From: a virus
Strand: one strand, 5' to 3'
Length of the DNA stretch: 64,000 nt
Virus record (IMG/VR): IMGVR_UViG_3300042731_009409
Span: 44,356-108,355 of that record
Shown: piece after piece, positions 33,023 to 39,655 of the stretch
Position numbering within the stretch: the first letter of the stretch is position 1
Layout of the letters: each line of letters begins with the position of its first letter
The notes under the pieces: generated by a model
The model's input: the letters and a program-made list of their open reading frames with translations, nothing else
Databases searched by the model: none
Told to the model about the DNA's origin: nothing
Position numbers and translations under genes: made by a program

Positions 33023-33868
33023 TTATTCCGAAATTATTTTTGCGCCAGCTGGACGTTTAAAAAAAGCAAAGTGCTCGTCCCTTGTCCTACTCAGAGTAGC
33101 TTTCAAGCGCACCACTTTGCCTTTCAAACCTTGGCCCAGAAGATTCCCTGGGACAGTCCCATTGGCCAGCCAAACCCCTTCCTCGGTCTCCACTTTGATC
33201 GTCATTCTGGTGTTTAATCCAAAGTTGGTGTGTGACGTCTTTGTACATAACACAACACCTTCGAATTCAACCCTGCCTTGTGGAGCCTTAACGTGTTTTT
33301 CTTCTGCCTTGTTTTTGCTTTCGTTAAACAGCTTGAAAACAAGATCAATCTGTTTTGCAGATATATTACAATAGCGGTCAAATCTGCTTTTTATATCCTG
33401 TACAATATAATGGTCACACTCAAAAGCTTCTTTCAAACCCTGGTGCTTCGACAAAATTTCTTCTTTTTCAATATTTTTTCTGATCTTCTCAATTTCATAA
33501 GCTTTCAAGCCCTTGAGCTTTTTATATTTCGAATTAGCAATTTCTGAAACCATTCCATATTTACCGGCACAGATATGTCCAACGTGGATATGTTCACCAG
33601 TTTCGATATGTTTCCAGATCTCGCCATAGATATAACGTGTTCCACAAACCGTACACTTTCCCGTGCTGCCATGTAATGCAAAATTTACTTTTGCTATATT
33701 GCGCAGAGCAACAATACAACACGTTCCATCTTCTGAGTGTTTTTTTTCACAATTTATATTTTGAGAAGGAACTTCCCAACCATCAAATGTAGTGGCCAAA
33801 GAATAAGATAAAATATATTCATAATTTTCTGGTTTTATTTCACTTTTTCTGTGTATATCAGTTCTCAT
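33023..33868 (-). CDS. Zinc-ribbon/OB-like phage protein of unknown function
   Basis: 281 residues. TGKCTVCGTRYIYGEIW followed by HVGHICAGKYG is a conserved zinc-type motif in a widespread phage protein family. The C-terminal ~90 residues (FEGVVLCTKTSHTNFG, MTIKVETEEGVW, GKVVRLKATLSR) look like an OB-type beta barrel that would suit nucleic acid binding. The first ten residues and the leader are shared with the 27357-27758 gene. Class B promoter with LexA-like box upstream. Confidence 0.65.
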   Translation of the reverse strand: MRTDIHRKSEIKPENYEYILSYSLATTFDGWEVPSQNINCEKKHSEDGTCCIVALRNIAKVNFALHGSTGKCTVCGTRYIYGEIWKHIETGEHIHVGHICAGKYGMVSEIANSKYKKLKGLKAYEIEKIRKNIEKEEILSKHQGLKEAFECDHYIVQDIKSRFDRYCNISAKQIDLVFKLFNESKNKAEEKHVKAPQGRVEFEGVVLCTKTSHTNFGLNTRMTIKVETEEGVWLANGTVPGNLLGQGLKGKVVRLKATLSRTRDEHFAFFKRPAGAKIISE

Positions 33869-33905
33869 TCTTTTTCCCTTTGTTTGTTGTGTCGTTCATA
33901 TTATA

Positions 33906-33934
33906 AATATAGTTGATAAAATACTTCCATGCAA
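33906..33934 (-). promoter_or_regulatory. Class B repeated promoter
   Basis: Minus strand: TTGCAT, 17 bases, TATATT. A GAAC-N4-GTTC box (33937-33948) abuts the -35. Confidence 0.65.
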
Positions 33935-33936
33935 CT

Positions 33937-33948
33937 GAACATTTGTTC
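33937..33948. promoter_or_regulatory. LexA-like operator, copy 1
   Basis: GAACATTTGTTC, a perfect GAAC-N4-GTTC dyad two bases upstream of the class B -35. The same 12 bases recur at 38179 and 39686. Confidence 0.55.
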
Positions 33949-34343
33949 TAAAAAAGTATATTTCTCACATAATCATCAATATAGGTTTCGGCACTAATTC
34001 TGGAACGAATAACATCAAACAGGTATTCAGTTCTAAGATATTGTCCCCTCCTTATATATTCTTCGATCGAATTGTCAAAAAACAAGTGTGTAAATTTTAA
34101 TCCCAAAAACTCTCTTGGATAAGGACCAAGAATGATAAAATTCAGATTTTGAATAAAACCACAAAAGTTTTTATATTCAAAATTAATACCCTTATCAGAG
34201 CACATATTTTGTAATCGCTTTGTCAAATATATAGTTGTATTTTTTGTATTACAAACCAACACAACCGGACCTTTCTCTGATTTGAGCGCAAGATCAATTA
34301 TTTTGTTCAGGATAATACTTGTTTTTCCTTTATTTGCATCCAT
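33948..34343 (-). CDS. Possible degenerate P-loop protein
   Basis: About 131 residues from the ATG at 34343, overlapping the upstream stop by 14 bases. Begins MDANKGKTSIILNKIIDLAL, which looks like the tail end of a Walker A (GKTS) without the preceding Gly-rich half, then GPVVLVCNTKNTTIYLTKRL and LKFTHLFFDNSIEE in the position of Walker B. It reads like a terminase or helicase ATPase that lost part of its P-loop. ATP binding is doubtful. Confidence 0.45.
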   Translation of the reverse strand: MDANKGKTSIILNKIIDLALKSEKGPVVLVCNTKNTTIYLTKRLQNMCSDKGINFEYKNFCGFIQNLNFIILGPYPREFLGLKFTHLFFDNSIEEYIRRGQYLRTEYLFDVIRSRISAETYIDDYVRNILF

Positions 34344-34650
34344 TTTCACATTCCGTAGTAAACAATGAGGTATATGCTCTACCTCCACATTTAGGACAGA
34401 TACTGTTATATTCAGATTCAAATGGAGGCATTTTCGTTTCCGGAAGAGATAAATAAATATATATAAAGAGTGTATCTAAAAAACTAGTTGTTAAAATAAA
34501 ATTTATTTTTAGAGTATTATTTGTAAATTCGACAAGACCATTATTTAAGATATTTGTCACTTCGAGATAAGAACCTTTTGGTATTTTTGTTTTAGAGGAA
34601 AGTTCAAATTCCTTTAACACTTCAAACCTGTATCCTTTTTTATATTCCAT
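34330..34650 (-). CDS. Hypothetical protein with C-terminal zinc motif
   Basis: About 106 residues from the ATG at 34650. YRFEVLKEFELSSKTKIPKG is followed by a beta-rich core and a C-terminal CPKCGG...CENGC. The two Cys pairs near the end suggest a small zinc ribbon. Starts three bases after the preceding gene's stop. Unrecognised. Confidence 0.45.
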   Translation of the reverse strand: MEYKKGYRFEVLKEFELSSKTKIPKGSYLEVTNILNNGLVEFTNNTLKINFILTTSFLDTLFIYIYLSLPETKMPPFESEYNSICPKCGGRAYTSLFTTECENGCK

Positions 34651-34651
34651 T

Positions 34652-35014
34652 TTAAAACCCCCAGTTCCATTTACCTGATACTGGGTTATAGACCATACCT
34701 CTATTATGGTCTTCTTTTTCTTTTTCAACACCAAGAATTTTGTCTTTTGCTTCTTCAAAGGTTAATATTTCACGGATCCCCGAACAAGTTTTCAAAAAAC
34801 CTAGTGCTTCTTTTTTTTTGTCGAAGCGGGCATAACCCAAAGTATCGTCGCTTATCAATATCAGGATATTATAGTTCTTGATAAAATTGGGGATATATGC
34901 AGTTGGTTTATCCATGCTATAGTGCCAAATGAAATCAGTATTTTCTTCTAACCACTGGAGTATTTCGTTTACTTCTTCTTTTGTTTTATATTCGATGGCA
35001 AATTTTTTTGACAT
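34652..35014 (-). CDS. Phage paralogue family member (WLEENTDF type)
   Basis: 120 residues, clearly related to the gene at 27357-27758: EILQWLEENTDFIWHYSMDK, YIPNFIKNYNILILI, ILTFEEAKDKILG, and the same end GMVYNPVSGKWNWGF. Ribosome site AAGGAGAAG. Overlaps the 101-residue zinc-type gene by 46 bases. No function known; the Trp/Gly-rich end is the most conserved part. Confidence 0.6.
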   Translation of the reverse strand: MSKKFAIEYKTKEEVNEILQWLEENTDFIWHYSMDKPTAYIPNFIKNYNILILISDDTLGYARFDKKKEALGFLKTCSGIREILTFEEAKDKILGVEKEKEDHNRGMVYNPVSGKWNWGF

Positions 35015-35274
35015 TTCTCTTCTCCTTCTTCTGTTTTATATTGAAGATAAAACATCTCTTTTGGTATACTTTTACCACAAAACGGGCAAAATCTAAATGG
35101 AAAGTTTAGTTTCCACTGAGGATTGCCTTCATTCCACCCTCTATATTTCTCGAAAGAGATACCTTTGCTGGAAATTTGTACACACGTATCACATTCGTAT
35201 ATAGCGGACATATTCCAAGAACGGATGTTTTTGTCAAATTCGCTCATTTTTTTACAGCAATATTTTCGTTTCAT
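34969..35274 (-). CDS. Zinc-ribbon-like protein
   Basis: 101 residues. YECDTCVQIS and FRFCPFCGKS form two CxxC knuckles ~35 residues apart, typical of a zinc ribbon; RKYCCKK precedes them. Resembles the small phage and host Lar-type restriction-alleviation proteins in the order of Cys pairs plus a Trp (YRGWNEG) between them. That assignment is tentative. Overlaps the next gene by 46 bases. Confidence 0.5.
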   Translation of the reverse strand: MKRKYCCKKMSEFDKNIRSWNMSAIYECDTCVQISSKGISFEKYRGWNEGNPQWKLNFPFRFCPFCGKSIPKEMFYLQYKTEEGEEKCQKNLPSNIKQKKK

Positions 35275-35537
35275 TTTTTCAGGAACTGTTTTGGTATATT
35301 TTCTTCTAGATCTTCGAAATTAACAACAGTTGGATAAACTGTTGTCGCACCAATCACAAAATCAAAATGTGGTTTGTGTGTGTATAATATCAGAACGCCT
35401 TGGTTGTCCAACCTGTCTATTTCCGGAAACCGGGATAATGGCGAGCCATCAATAACCCACCTATATATCGTATTTTCTTCTAGCCATTTCGAAGCCTTTT
35501 TTGTAAAATTTATGTATATTCTATTGTTTTCTTTCAT
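35271..35537 (-). CDS. Distant member of the WLEENT family
   Basis: About 88 residues from the ATG at 35537, which has AAGGAG eight bases ahead; an upstream ATG at 35564 would bury that site. FTKKASKWLEENTIYRWVIDG and NQGVLILYTHKPHFD follow the layout of the two longer paralogues but the conserved end is missing. ATGA-coupled to the zinc-ribbon gene. A weak TATAAT with TTGGAG 16 bases upstream lies in the 140-base leader. Confidence 0.5.
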   Translation of the reverse strand: MKENNRIYINFTKKASKWLEENTIYRWVIDGSPLSRFPEIDRLDNQGVLILYTHKPHFDFVIGATTVYPTVVNFEDLEENIPKQFLKK

Positions 35538-35680
35538 TATTTTTTTCTCCTTGGTTATTTGCATAATTTAGTGGGGTAGTATTTTGGCTATTTTCAAAAA
35601 AATTATTTGCATTATATGATGGGGTGCTATGCCTCCAATAAAAGCCACCCGGCCCAGAACCGATCGTGAGTGGGGGCCTA

Positions 35681-35878
35681 TCAACCTATTGTCCCATTTC
35701 TATTCCACAATAATACATCATTATATAATGACAGTACTTCAGATAGCGTATCTACTCTGGTTTGGAGCTCTATTATGCTTAAGTACTTTTCATCACAAAA
35801 ATCTATATTCCGGATGTATTCTAGATCTCTTGTGGTTGTTCTAATTAATCTTTCTAGTACTTTTTCAAAGGCTACCAT
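35681..35878 (-). CDS. Hypothetical helical protein
   Basis: 65 residues, almost entirely helical with heptad-like leucines (LERLIRTTTRDLEYIRNI, LQTRVDTLSEVLSLYNDVLL). Could form a coiled-coil dimer. Follows the small membrane protein by five bases. Unrecognised. Confidence 0.45.
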   Translation of the reverse strand: MVAFEKVLERLIRTTTRDLEYIRNIDFCDEKYLSIIELQTRVDTLSEVLSLYNDVLLWNRNGTIG

Positions 35879-35883
35879 TTTAT

Positions 35884-36042
35884 TTATTTTCCTTGGGGTG
35901 GTTCCGTATGGGTATTGTGTTTCTCCTCTGCTTGTTCAGCTATTATTTTGAGCAAAATACTTAAAATACAAATACACACAAATACGCCCATAACAGCGAT
36001 TATACCCAACATGATCATTAATATAATAGCAAATATATCCAT
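35884..36042 (-). CDS. 52-residue membrane protein
   Basis: One long hydrophobic helix (FAIILMIMLGIIAVMGVFVC and on) followed by a charged cytoplasmic tail (AEQAEEKHNTHTEPPQGK). ATG at 36042 nine bases after the previous stop. Small single-pass inner-membrane protein; holin-like size but no pairing with the endolysin, which is 20 kb away. Confidence 0.5.
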   Translation of the reverse strand: MDIFAIILMIMLGIIAVMGVFVCICILSILLKIIAEQAEEKHNTHTEPPQGK

Positions 36043-36050
36043 TTTATTTA

Positions 36051-36275
36051 TCAATCCCAACAATCGTCATAATCATCGTCGTCATCATACTCATCTTCGA
36101 TATAGTCGTCATTATCAACGTCATCCTCATCATCAACACAAACAATCTCTGTTTTCACGCTTTGGATAAATTGTTTTTTACTTTTTGTTTTTTCTTCCCG
36201 GAAGAAATAATTCTCGGTATTCTTGTTTGTGGGTTTGGCCGAATATTTCTCGATTATTTTATCTAGATAGTCCAC
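36051..36275 (-). CDS. Hypothetical protein with acidic tail
   Basis: 74 residues. Helical basic start (YLDKIIEKYSAKPTNKN) and a C-terminal ~30 residues dominated by Asp/Glu (CVDDEDDVDNDDYIED and on), ending CWD. The acidic tail may mimic DNA or bind basic host proteins. No family recognised. Confidence 0.5.
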   Translation of the reverse strand: MDYLDKIIEKYSAKPTNKNTENYFFREEKTKSKKQFIQSVKTEIVCVDDEDDVDNDDYIEDEYDDDDDYDDCWD

Positions 36276-36364
36276 TTTCTTTTTTTTCCTCTTTGTTTCT
36301 CACGGTATTTCTCCGCGTACCACTATGGAGCGGATGGAGAAGACATCGATCCCAGTCTAGCTTC

Positions 36365-36751
36365 TTACCCCTTCCCATGCCTCTGTCTCCCGCTAAGGTC
36401 AAAGACGTCCCCGACACGCATATTCCCGACAGGACAACTCTCACCAGTCTCGGACAGGTACTCTGCCAACTGTTCGGCCGGGACCGCCTCAAGCCTCGTC
36501 CCTGGGTAATGCTGATACAGCCACGCGCTGAACATTCGACCAAGCTCACCACAGGGGAAACTCCGCTGTATCCTCACCTGTTGCTGAATACCACGGATGA
36601 TAGAGGCGATGTCAGCCACCATCGCCTGGTCGAACCAGTTGAGCTGCTGCCCCCTCGATGCCCGCTCCAACGCGTCTAGCTGGTCGTCAAAGTCCTCTGG
36701 AACAGGGTCGAGCCCCTCTTTGCCTGCCTTTACCTCAATAATAATCTTCAT
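36365..36751 (-). CDS. G+C-rich hypothetical gene, probably recently acquired
   Basis: 128 residues. The stretch 36,300-36,740 is clearly richer in G and C than everything around it, with Arg, Gly and Ala codons unlike the neighbours. DFDDQLDALERASRGQQLNW and PGTRLEAVPAEQLAEYLS are helical. Not recognised. It uses a class A promoter identical to those of AT-rich genes, so it has been placed behind a resident leader. Confidence 0.55.
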   Translation of the reverse strand: MKIIIEVKAGKEGLDPVPEDFDDQLDALERASRGQQLNWFDQAMVADIASIIRGIQQQVRIQRSFPCGELGRMFSAWLYQHYPGTRLEAVPAEQLAEYLSETGESCPVGNMRVGDVFDLSGRQRHGKG

Positions 36752-36795
36752 TTATAACCTACTTACTTTCCTTTATTTATTTCTCTGCTCACATT

Positions 36796-36823
36796 ATTAT
36801 GACACGGCGTTTGGCTGGCGCAA
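36796..36823 (-). promoter_or_regulatory. Class A repeated promoter
   Basis: Minus strand: TTGCGC, 16 bases (CAGCCAAACGCCGTGT), CATAAT. Upstream of the G+C-rich gene. Confidence 0.65.
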
Positions 36824-36840
36824 GTATTTTATCTAAATAG

Positions 36841-36885
36841 TCTATTACCTTTTCATCCAATCTTCGTATTCTGCTTCTGTGAATT
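36841..36885 (-). pseudogene. 3' remnant of a Cys-x-x repeat gene
   Basis: Encodes FTEAEYEDWMKR and stop, the same as the end of the 37474-37872 gene. The identity continues through the class A promoter to ~36,779, making a ~105-bp near-perfect direct repeat with 37,409-37,515. The rest of the gene is absent; a different 58-residue gene lies upstream. Confidence 0.7.
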
Positions 36886-36906
36886 TTTACCTCTTTATTT
36901 CTTGCG

Positions 36907-37083
36907 CTAAGCGCAAGCGCATTTAAACCCATGACGCTTCAAAGCAGTTTCGGCCGCTTTGATTGATTCAAATAGCATTTTGTCGCCAGTAATTTGGTTA
37001 ATCACCCAGGTTTGTTTTTTGGTTTGGCCGAGCATATTGGAAACTTCCTTTTGCATTATTGTGTAGATCCCTTTTTCAAACAT
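36907..37083 (-). CDS. Hypothetical 58-residue protein
   Basis: ATG at 37083 behind AAGGAGAGG. FEKGIYTIMQKEVSNMLGQ is followed by QTWVINQITGDKMLFESIKA and an end with two Cys (FKCACA). The stop overlaps a 7-bp stem (CTTGCGC/GCGCAAG). Lies directly upstream of the Cys-gene remnant. Unrecognised. Confidence 0.5.
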   Translation of the reverse strand: MFEKGIYTIMQKEVSNMLGQTKKQTWVINQITGDKMLFESIKAAETALKRHGFKCACA

Positions 37084-37114
37084 TTTTCCTCTCCTTGTTT
37101 CTCACGGTATTTCT

Positions 37115-37137
37115 CCGTGTCTCATTTCTGGTACACG
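37115..37137. repeat. 24-bp dispersed element (copy 1, reverse)
   Basis: CCGTGTCTCATTTCTGGTAC then ACG. Same element as 11 other intergenic copies; see consensus in the findings. Confidence 0.7.
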
Positions 37138-37150
37138 TAAGGCTATAAGG

Positions 37151-37387
37151 CTAAGCAACGCTCATTTTACTAAAAGTACAAACAAAGGCTTTCCAGGTCA
37201 GCTTGAAATACTCAAGCTTTAAATACCCGATTACTTCGCGAATATCTTGGGTTTCTTTGCTGTCGCTGGAAAGCATTAAACGAGTAAATTGACCGTTTAG
37301 AGCACAAGTGATCATGTTTTTGGCCATTTCGCTGTCATCCCATTGTTTACGCCATGCAATTGCTTCGTTTATATTTGTTATTTGCAT
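37151..37387 (-). CDS. Hypothetical protein
   Basis: 78 residues, helical. NINEAIAWRKQWDDSEMAKN followed by VIGYLKLEYFKLTWKAFVC. No motif recognised. Transcribed from a class A promoter 50 bases upstream, with the shared AAAGGAAAGT ribosome leader. Confidence 0.5.
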   Translation of the reverse strand: MQITNINEAIAWRKQWDDSEMAKNMITCALNGQFTRLMLSSDSKETQDIREVIGYLKLEYFKLTWKAFVCTFSKMSVA

Positions 37388-37434
37388 TTTACTTTCCTTT
37401 GTTTGTTTCTCTGCTCACATTATTATTATGACAT

Positions 37435-37462
37435 AGTATTTGGCTGGCGCAAGTATTTTATC
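37435..37462 (-). promoter_or_regulatory. Class A repeated promoter
   Basis: Minus strand: TTGCGC, 16 bases, CATAAT. Part of the 105-bp repeat shared with 36,779-36,883. Confidence 0.65.
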
Positions 37463-37473
37463 TAAATAGTCTA

Positions 37474-37872
37474 TTACCTTTTCATCCAATCTTCGTATTC
37501 TGCTTCTGTGAATTGGATGTTTTTTATCATGTATCTTGAATCTTGAATATTTGAACAGTTTGAGCATTTTGAGCAATCTGAGCAGTCTGAGCAGTCAGAA
37601 CAATCTGAACAACCTGAGCATTCTGAACAACCATAACAATCTGAACAATTTGAGCAGTCTGAGCAGTCTGAGCAACCATAACAATCTGAACAATTTGAGC
37701 AGTCTGAGCAGTCTGAGCAACCATAACAATCTGAACAATTTGAGCAGTCTGAGCAGTCTGAGCAATTTGAGCAGTCTGAGCATCCAAAACAATCTGAACA
37801 ACGTATACAGTCTTTGTTCGTTTTTTTCAAAAAACCTGTTCTTCCCAATTTTAATATTTCTTCTTTTTTCAT
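37474..37872 (-). CDS. Cys-x-x repeat protein, member 1
   Basis: 132 residues. The start EEILKLGRTGFLKKTNKDC and end IQFTEAEYEDWMKR are conserved in all four family members here. Between them ~85 residues are repeats of Cys every third position (CSDCSNCSDCYGCSDC), built from a 45-base DNA unit repeated about three times exactly. Around 30 Cys could bind metal clusters or line the inside of a solenoid like pentapeptide repeats. Family not named. Class A promoter. Confidence 0.65.
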   Translation of the reverse strand: MKKEEILKLGRTGFLKKTNKDCIRCSDCFGCSDCSNCSDCSDCSNCSDCYGCSDCSDCSNCSDCYGCSDCSDCSNCSDCYGCSECSGCSDCSDCSDCSDCSKCSNCSNIQDSRYMIKNIQFTEAEYEDWMKR

Positions 37873-37908
37873 TTTACTTTCCTTTGTTTGTTTGTTGCTC
37901 ACAATATT

Positions 37909-37936
37909 ATTATGACACGGTGTTTAGTTGGTGCAA
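37909..37936 (-). promoter_or_regulatory. Class A repeated promoter
   Basis: Minus strand: TTGCAC, 16 bases (CAACTAAACACCGTGT), CATAAT. Drives Cys-x-x repeat member 1. Confidence 0.65.
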
Positions 37937-37939
37937 CTT

Positions 37940-38104
37940 TTATTTGAAAATTTCTGAATTTATGGCCATATCCATAAAAGCGTTCCCGGCGTCAATAAGT
38001 GTTTTCGAACAGTGGTCACAAAATAGTTCGTTATCCTCGGACAACCAGCCATTTTCGCTCAAATCTACTTCTTTGCCACAGATTTCACATTTCAAAGTTT
38101 CCAT
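37940..38104 (-). CDS. 54-residue zinc-knuckle protein
   Basis: METLKCEICGKEVDLSENGW then ELFCDHCSKTLIDAG: two CxxC knuckles 20 residues apart, a minimal zinc-binding module. The C-terminus is a short hydrophobic helix. Class B promoter with LexA-like box. Several such tiny zinc proteins occur in this region; host-factor binding is plausible. Confidence 0.6.
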   Translation of the reverse strand: METLKCEICGKEVDLSENGWLSEDNELFCDHCSKTLIDAGNAFMDMAINSEIFK

Positions 38105-38148
38105 TTTATTTTCCTTTGTTTGTTTGTTTGTTTGTTGCTCACAATATA

Positions 38149-38176
38149 AATATAGCTGGTAAAATACTTCCCGCAA
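38149..38176 (-). promoter_or_regulatory. Class B repeated promoter
   Basis: Minus strand: TTGCGG, 16 bases, TATATT, with the operator at 38179-38190 just upstream. Confidence 0.65.
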
Positions 38177-38178
38177 CT

Positions 38179-38190
38179 GAACATTTGTTC
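38179..38190. promoter_or_regulatory. LexA-like operator, copy 2
   Basis: GAACATTTGTTC, identical to copies at 33937 and 39686. Confidence 0.55.
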
Positions 38191-38208
38191 TAAAAAAGTA
38201 CTTTAAAT

Positions 38209-38244
38209 GCATAATCCTTGCTCTTTGATTTGCAAGGATTATGC
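38209..38244. other. Perfect 13-bp hairpin
   Basis: Arms GCATAATCCTTGC and GCAAGGATTATGC with a 10-base loop. No T-run directly follows on either strand. Confidence 0.65.
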
Positions 38245-38245
38245 C

Positions 38246-38268
38246 CGGTAGGCGCGAAGCGCCTACCG
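38246..38268. other. Perfect 10-bp hairpin with GAA loop
   Basis: Arms CGGTAGGCGC and GCGCCTACCG around GAA, one base from the previous hairpin. The GCGAAGC tip is an unusually stable DNA mini-hairpin. May act with its neighbour as a terminator pair or a single-strand signal. Confidence 0.6.
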
Positions 38269-38299
38269 TATATTCTGTGTTCTTCAAATATGTATTTCT

Positions 38300-38323
38300 C
38301 CGTGGCTCATTTCTGGTACACGG
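38300..38323. repeat. 24-bp dispersed element (copy 2, reverse)
   Basis: CCGTGGCTCATTTCTGGTAC then ACGG, just after the stop of the small helical gene. Confidence 0.7.
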
Positions 38324-38328
38324 GTATT

Positions 38329-38493
38329 TTAGTTTGTTTTAGATTTTTCTGATTTCTGAAATTCTTCCCATTCCTTTAATTCTTTCCGGGCAGATATAAG
38401 CATTTCTTCAATCTTTTCCGGAGTGGTATTTGATTCTAGATACAGATCAATAATCTTGGTTATTCTTTTTCCGTATTCCTCTATATTCAACAT
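38329..38493 (-). CDS. Hypothetical helical protein
   Basis: About 54 residues from the ATG at 38493 (site AAGGAAG). LNIEEYGKRITKIIDLYLES and EKIEEMLISARKELKEWEEF form two amphipathic helices. A copy of the 24-bp element lies in its leader and another after its stop. Unrecognised. Confidence 0.5.
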   Translation of the reverse strand: MLNIEEYGKRITKIIDLYLESNTTPEKIEEMLISARKELKEWEEFQKSEKSKTN

Positions 38494-38506
38494 TTTGCTT
38501 CCTTTC

Positions 38507-38530
38507 CCGTGTACCATAAATGAGCCACGG
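38507..38530. repeat. 24-bp dispersed element (copy 3, forward)
   Basis: CCGTGTACCATAAATGAGCC then ACGG, in the leader of the gene at 38329-38493. Confidence 0.7.
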
Positions 38531-38587
38531 AGTAGTTTGTGGGGTTGGCTTTATATTATCCGAATACTTATTTATTCGGATATTTCC

Positions 38588-38609
38588 CCGTGTCTCATTT
38601 TTGGTACAC
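38588..38609. repeat. 24-bp dispersed element (copy 4, reverse)
   Basis: CCGTGTCTCATTTTTGGTAC then AC. Confidence 0.7.
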
Positions 38610-38681
38610 AGCAACTCCATTTATTATTGTGGCATACAAAAGTACTTGTGCAAACATAAAAGTACTTTTTCAAATATTTTC

Positions 38682-38705
38682 CCGTGTACCATTTTTGGGC
38701 CACGG
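38682..38705. repeat. 24-bp dispersed element (copy 5, forward)
   Basis: CCGTGTACCATTTTTGGGCC then ACGG. Confidence 0.7.
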
Positions 38706-38780
38706 AGATATTCTGGGATAAGTATCCTATTGTCCTATTTGCCTATTTTGGTTTACTTTTAAAAAGGTGAGCCGCCACAA

Positions 38781-38920
38781 GCTCATTTCACCAGAATAAA
38801 CTATTCTCACTCGCTCATTTCACCAGAATAAACTATTCTCACCAACAAGAATCACCATATTCTCACTAACCTGTTTCACCTATCCTCACTAACTTATATC
38901 CTCTACTATCATATTCTTAC
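38781..38920. repeat. Iteron-like tandem repeats
   Basis: GCTCATTTCACC followed by AGAATAAACTATTCTCAC at 38781-38810, exactly repeated at 38813-38842. Degenerate TATTCTCAC, TATCCTCAC and TATTCTTAC follow at 38858, 38881 and 38912. Each full unit has an internal dyad AGAATA-AAC-TATTCT. Confidence 0.65.
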
Positions 38921-39147
38921 CAGTTCATTTTATTATATTCTCTCTCTTCTTGTATATATATTGGGAGGTAAAGAAGTGTTTTTCCTATATATATCCTTTA
39001 TATTGTTCTTATCTCTCTTTATATCCTCTCTCTCTTATATAGGAGAACTTTATTTTTATATTGTGGGGGATTTGGAATATGGTATGTTTTTGAAAGAATA
39101 GATGATTTGAAAGTACTTAATATATCTTCCTTCTCTATATATACTCT

Positions 39148-39169
39148 CGTGTCTCATTTCTGGTACACG
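39148..39169. repeat. 24-bp dispersed element (copy 6, reverse)
   Basis: CGTGTCTCATTTCTGGTACA then CG, inside the AT-rich gene-free tract. Confidence 0.7.
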
Positions 39170-39320
39170 ATGGTTTATTCTTTATATTCTTTTATGGGGG
39201 AAATATTTATATTTTTTATTTTATTTTGTGTTTATTTTGTGTTTATTTTGGAAAAGAATGTAACTAGTTGAAATCATTGAAGAAAATTGTATTTAAGCAA
39301 AATATGTTAAAAATATGGCT

Positions 39321-39345
39321 CCGTGTACCAGAAATGAGACACGAG
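39321..39345. repeat. 24-bp dispersed element (copy 7, forward)
   Basis: CCGTGTACCAGAAATGAGAC then ACGAG. Confidence 0.7.
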
Positions 39346-39390
39346 AGCGTATTTTCAACCGTCTACATTTATGTTTCATCAGCAAGTATT

Positions 39391-39615
39391 TTACCTACTC
39401 ATCCAGTCTTCGTATTCTTCTTGCGTGAATTGGATGTTGTTTATCTTGTATTTTGAATTTTGAATATTTAAGCAATCAAAACACTTATAACAATCTGAGC
39501 AGTCGGAGTTTTCGCAGTCCAAACAATATAAGCAATACGTGCAATTCTTGTTTGGACCGTTCCATTGTCTTAAATATCCTGTTCTTCCTAGTTTTAGTAA
39601 TTCGGTTTTTTCCAT
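39391..39615 (-). CDS. Cys-x-x repeat protein, member 2 (shortest)
   Basis: 74 residues. Family start TELLKLGRTGYLRQWN and end IQFTQEEYEDWMSR enclose only ~25 repeat residues (CTYCLYCLDC, then CSDCYKCFDC). The conserved caps with a variable number of Cys-x-x units show length change by repeat gain or loss. Class B promoter with LexA-like box. Confidence 0.65.
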   Translation of the reverse strand: MEKTELLKLGRTGYLRQWNGPNKNCTYCLYCLDCENSDCSDCYKCFDCLNIQNSKYKINNIQFTQEEYEDWMSR

Positions 39616-39655
39616 TATTGTTTCTTTCTTTTTTTGTTGTGTCGTTCACATTATA

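Larger units (their letters stand above)
38518..39390. other. Gene-free AT-rich region, candidate replication origin
   Basis: No supportable gene in ~870 bases. It contains a 10-bp-stem hairpin (38557-38582, arms TATCCGAATA/TATTCGGATA), five copies of the 24-bp element, two tandem 30-bp repeats plus three degenerate TATTCTCAC-type units (38781-38920), and then ~370 bases of very AT-rich, pyrimidine-biased sequence. Iterons next to an AT-rich tract is the usual appearance of an origin. No initiator gene is recognisable beside it. Confidence 0.45.

Noticed and set aside
36259-36552. Second minus frame in the G+C-rich segment
   Set aside because: Overlaps the frame that has the better promoter and leader. 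No ribosome site.
36907-36923. CTTGCGC/GCGCAAG stem as terminator
   Set aside because: No T-run follows on either strand.
37527-38162. Alternative frames through the Cys-x-x repeat tract
   Set aside because: Period-3 repeats keep all frames open. Only one frame has the conserved caps found in three other genes.
38781-38842. CRISPR-like direct repeats
   Set aside because: Only two exact copies separated by two bases, so no spacers. Iterons fit better.
38330-39390. tRNA genes or an attachment site in the gene-free region
   Set aside because: No cloverleaf-type arms or GTTCRA loop were seen, and no integrase gene is in the window.
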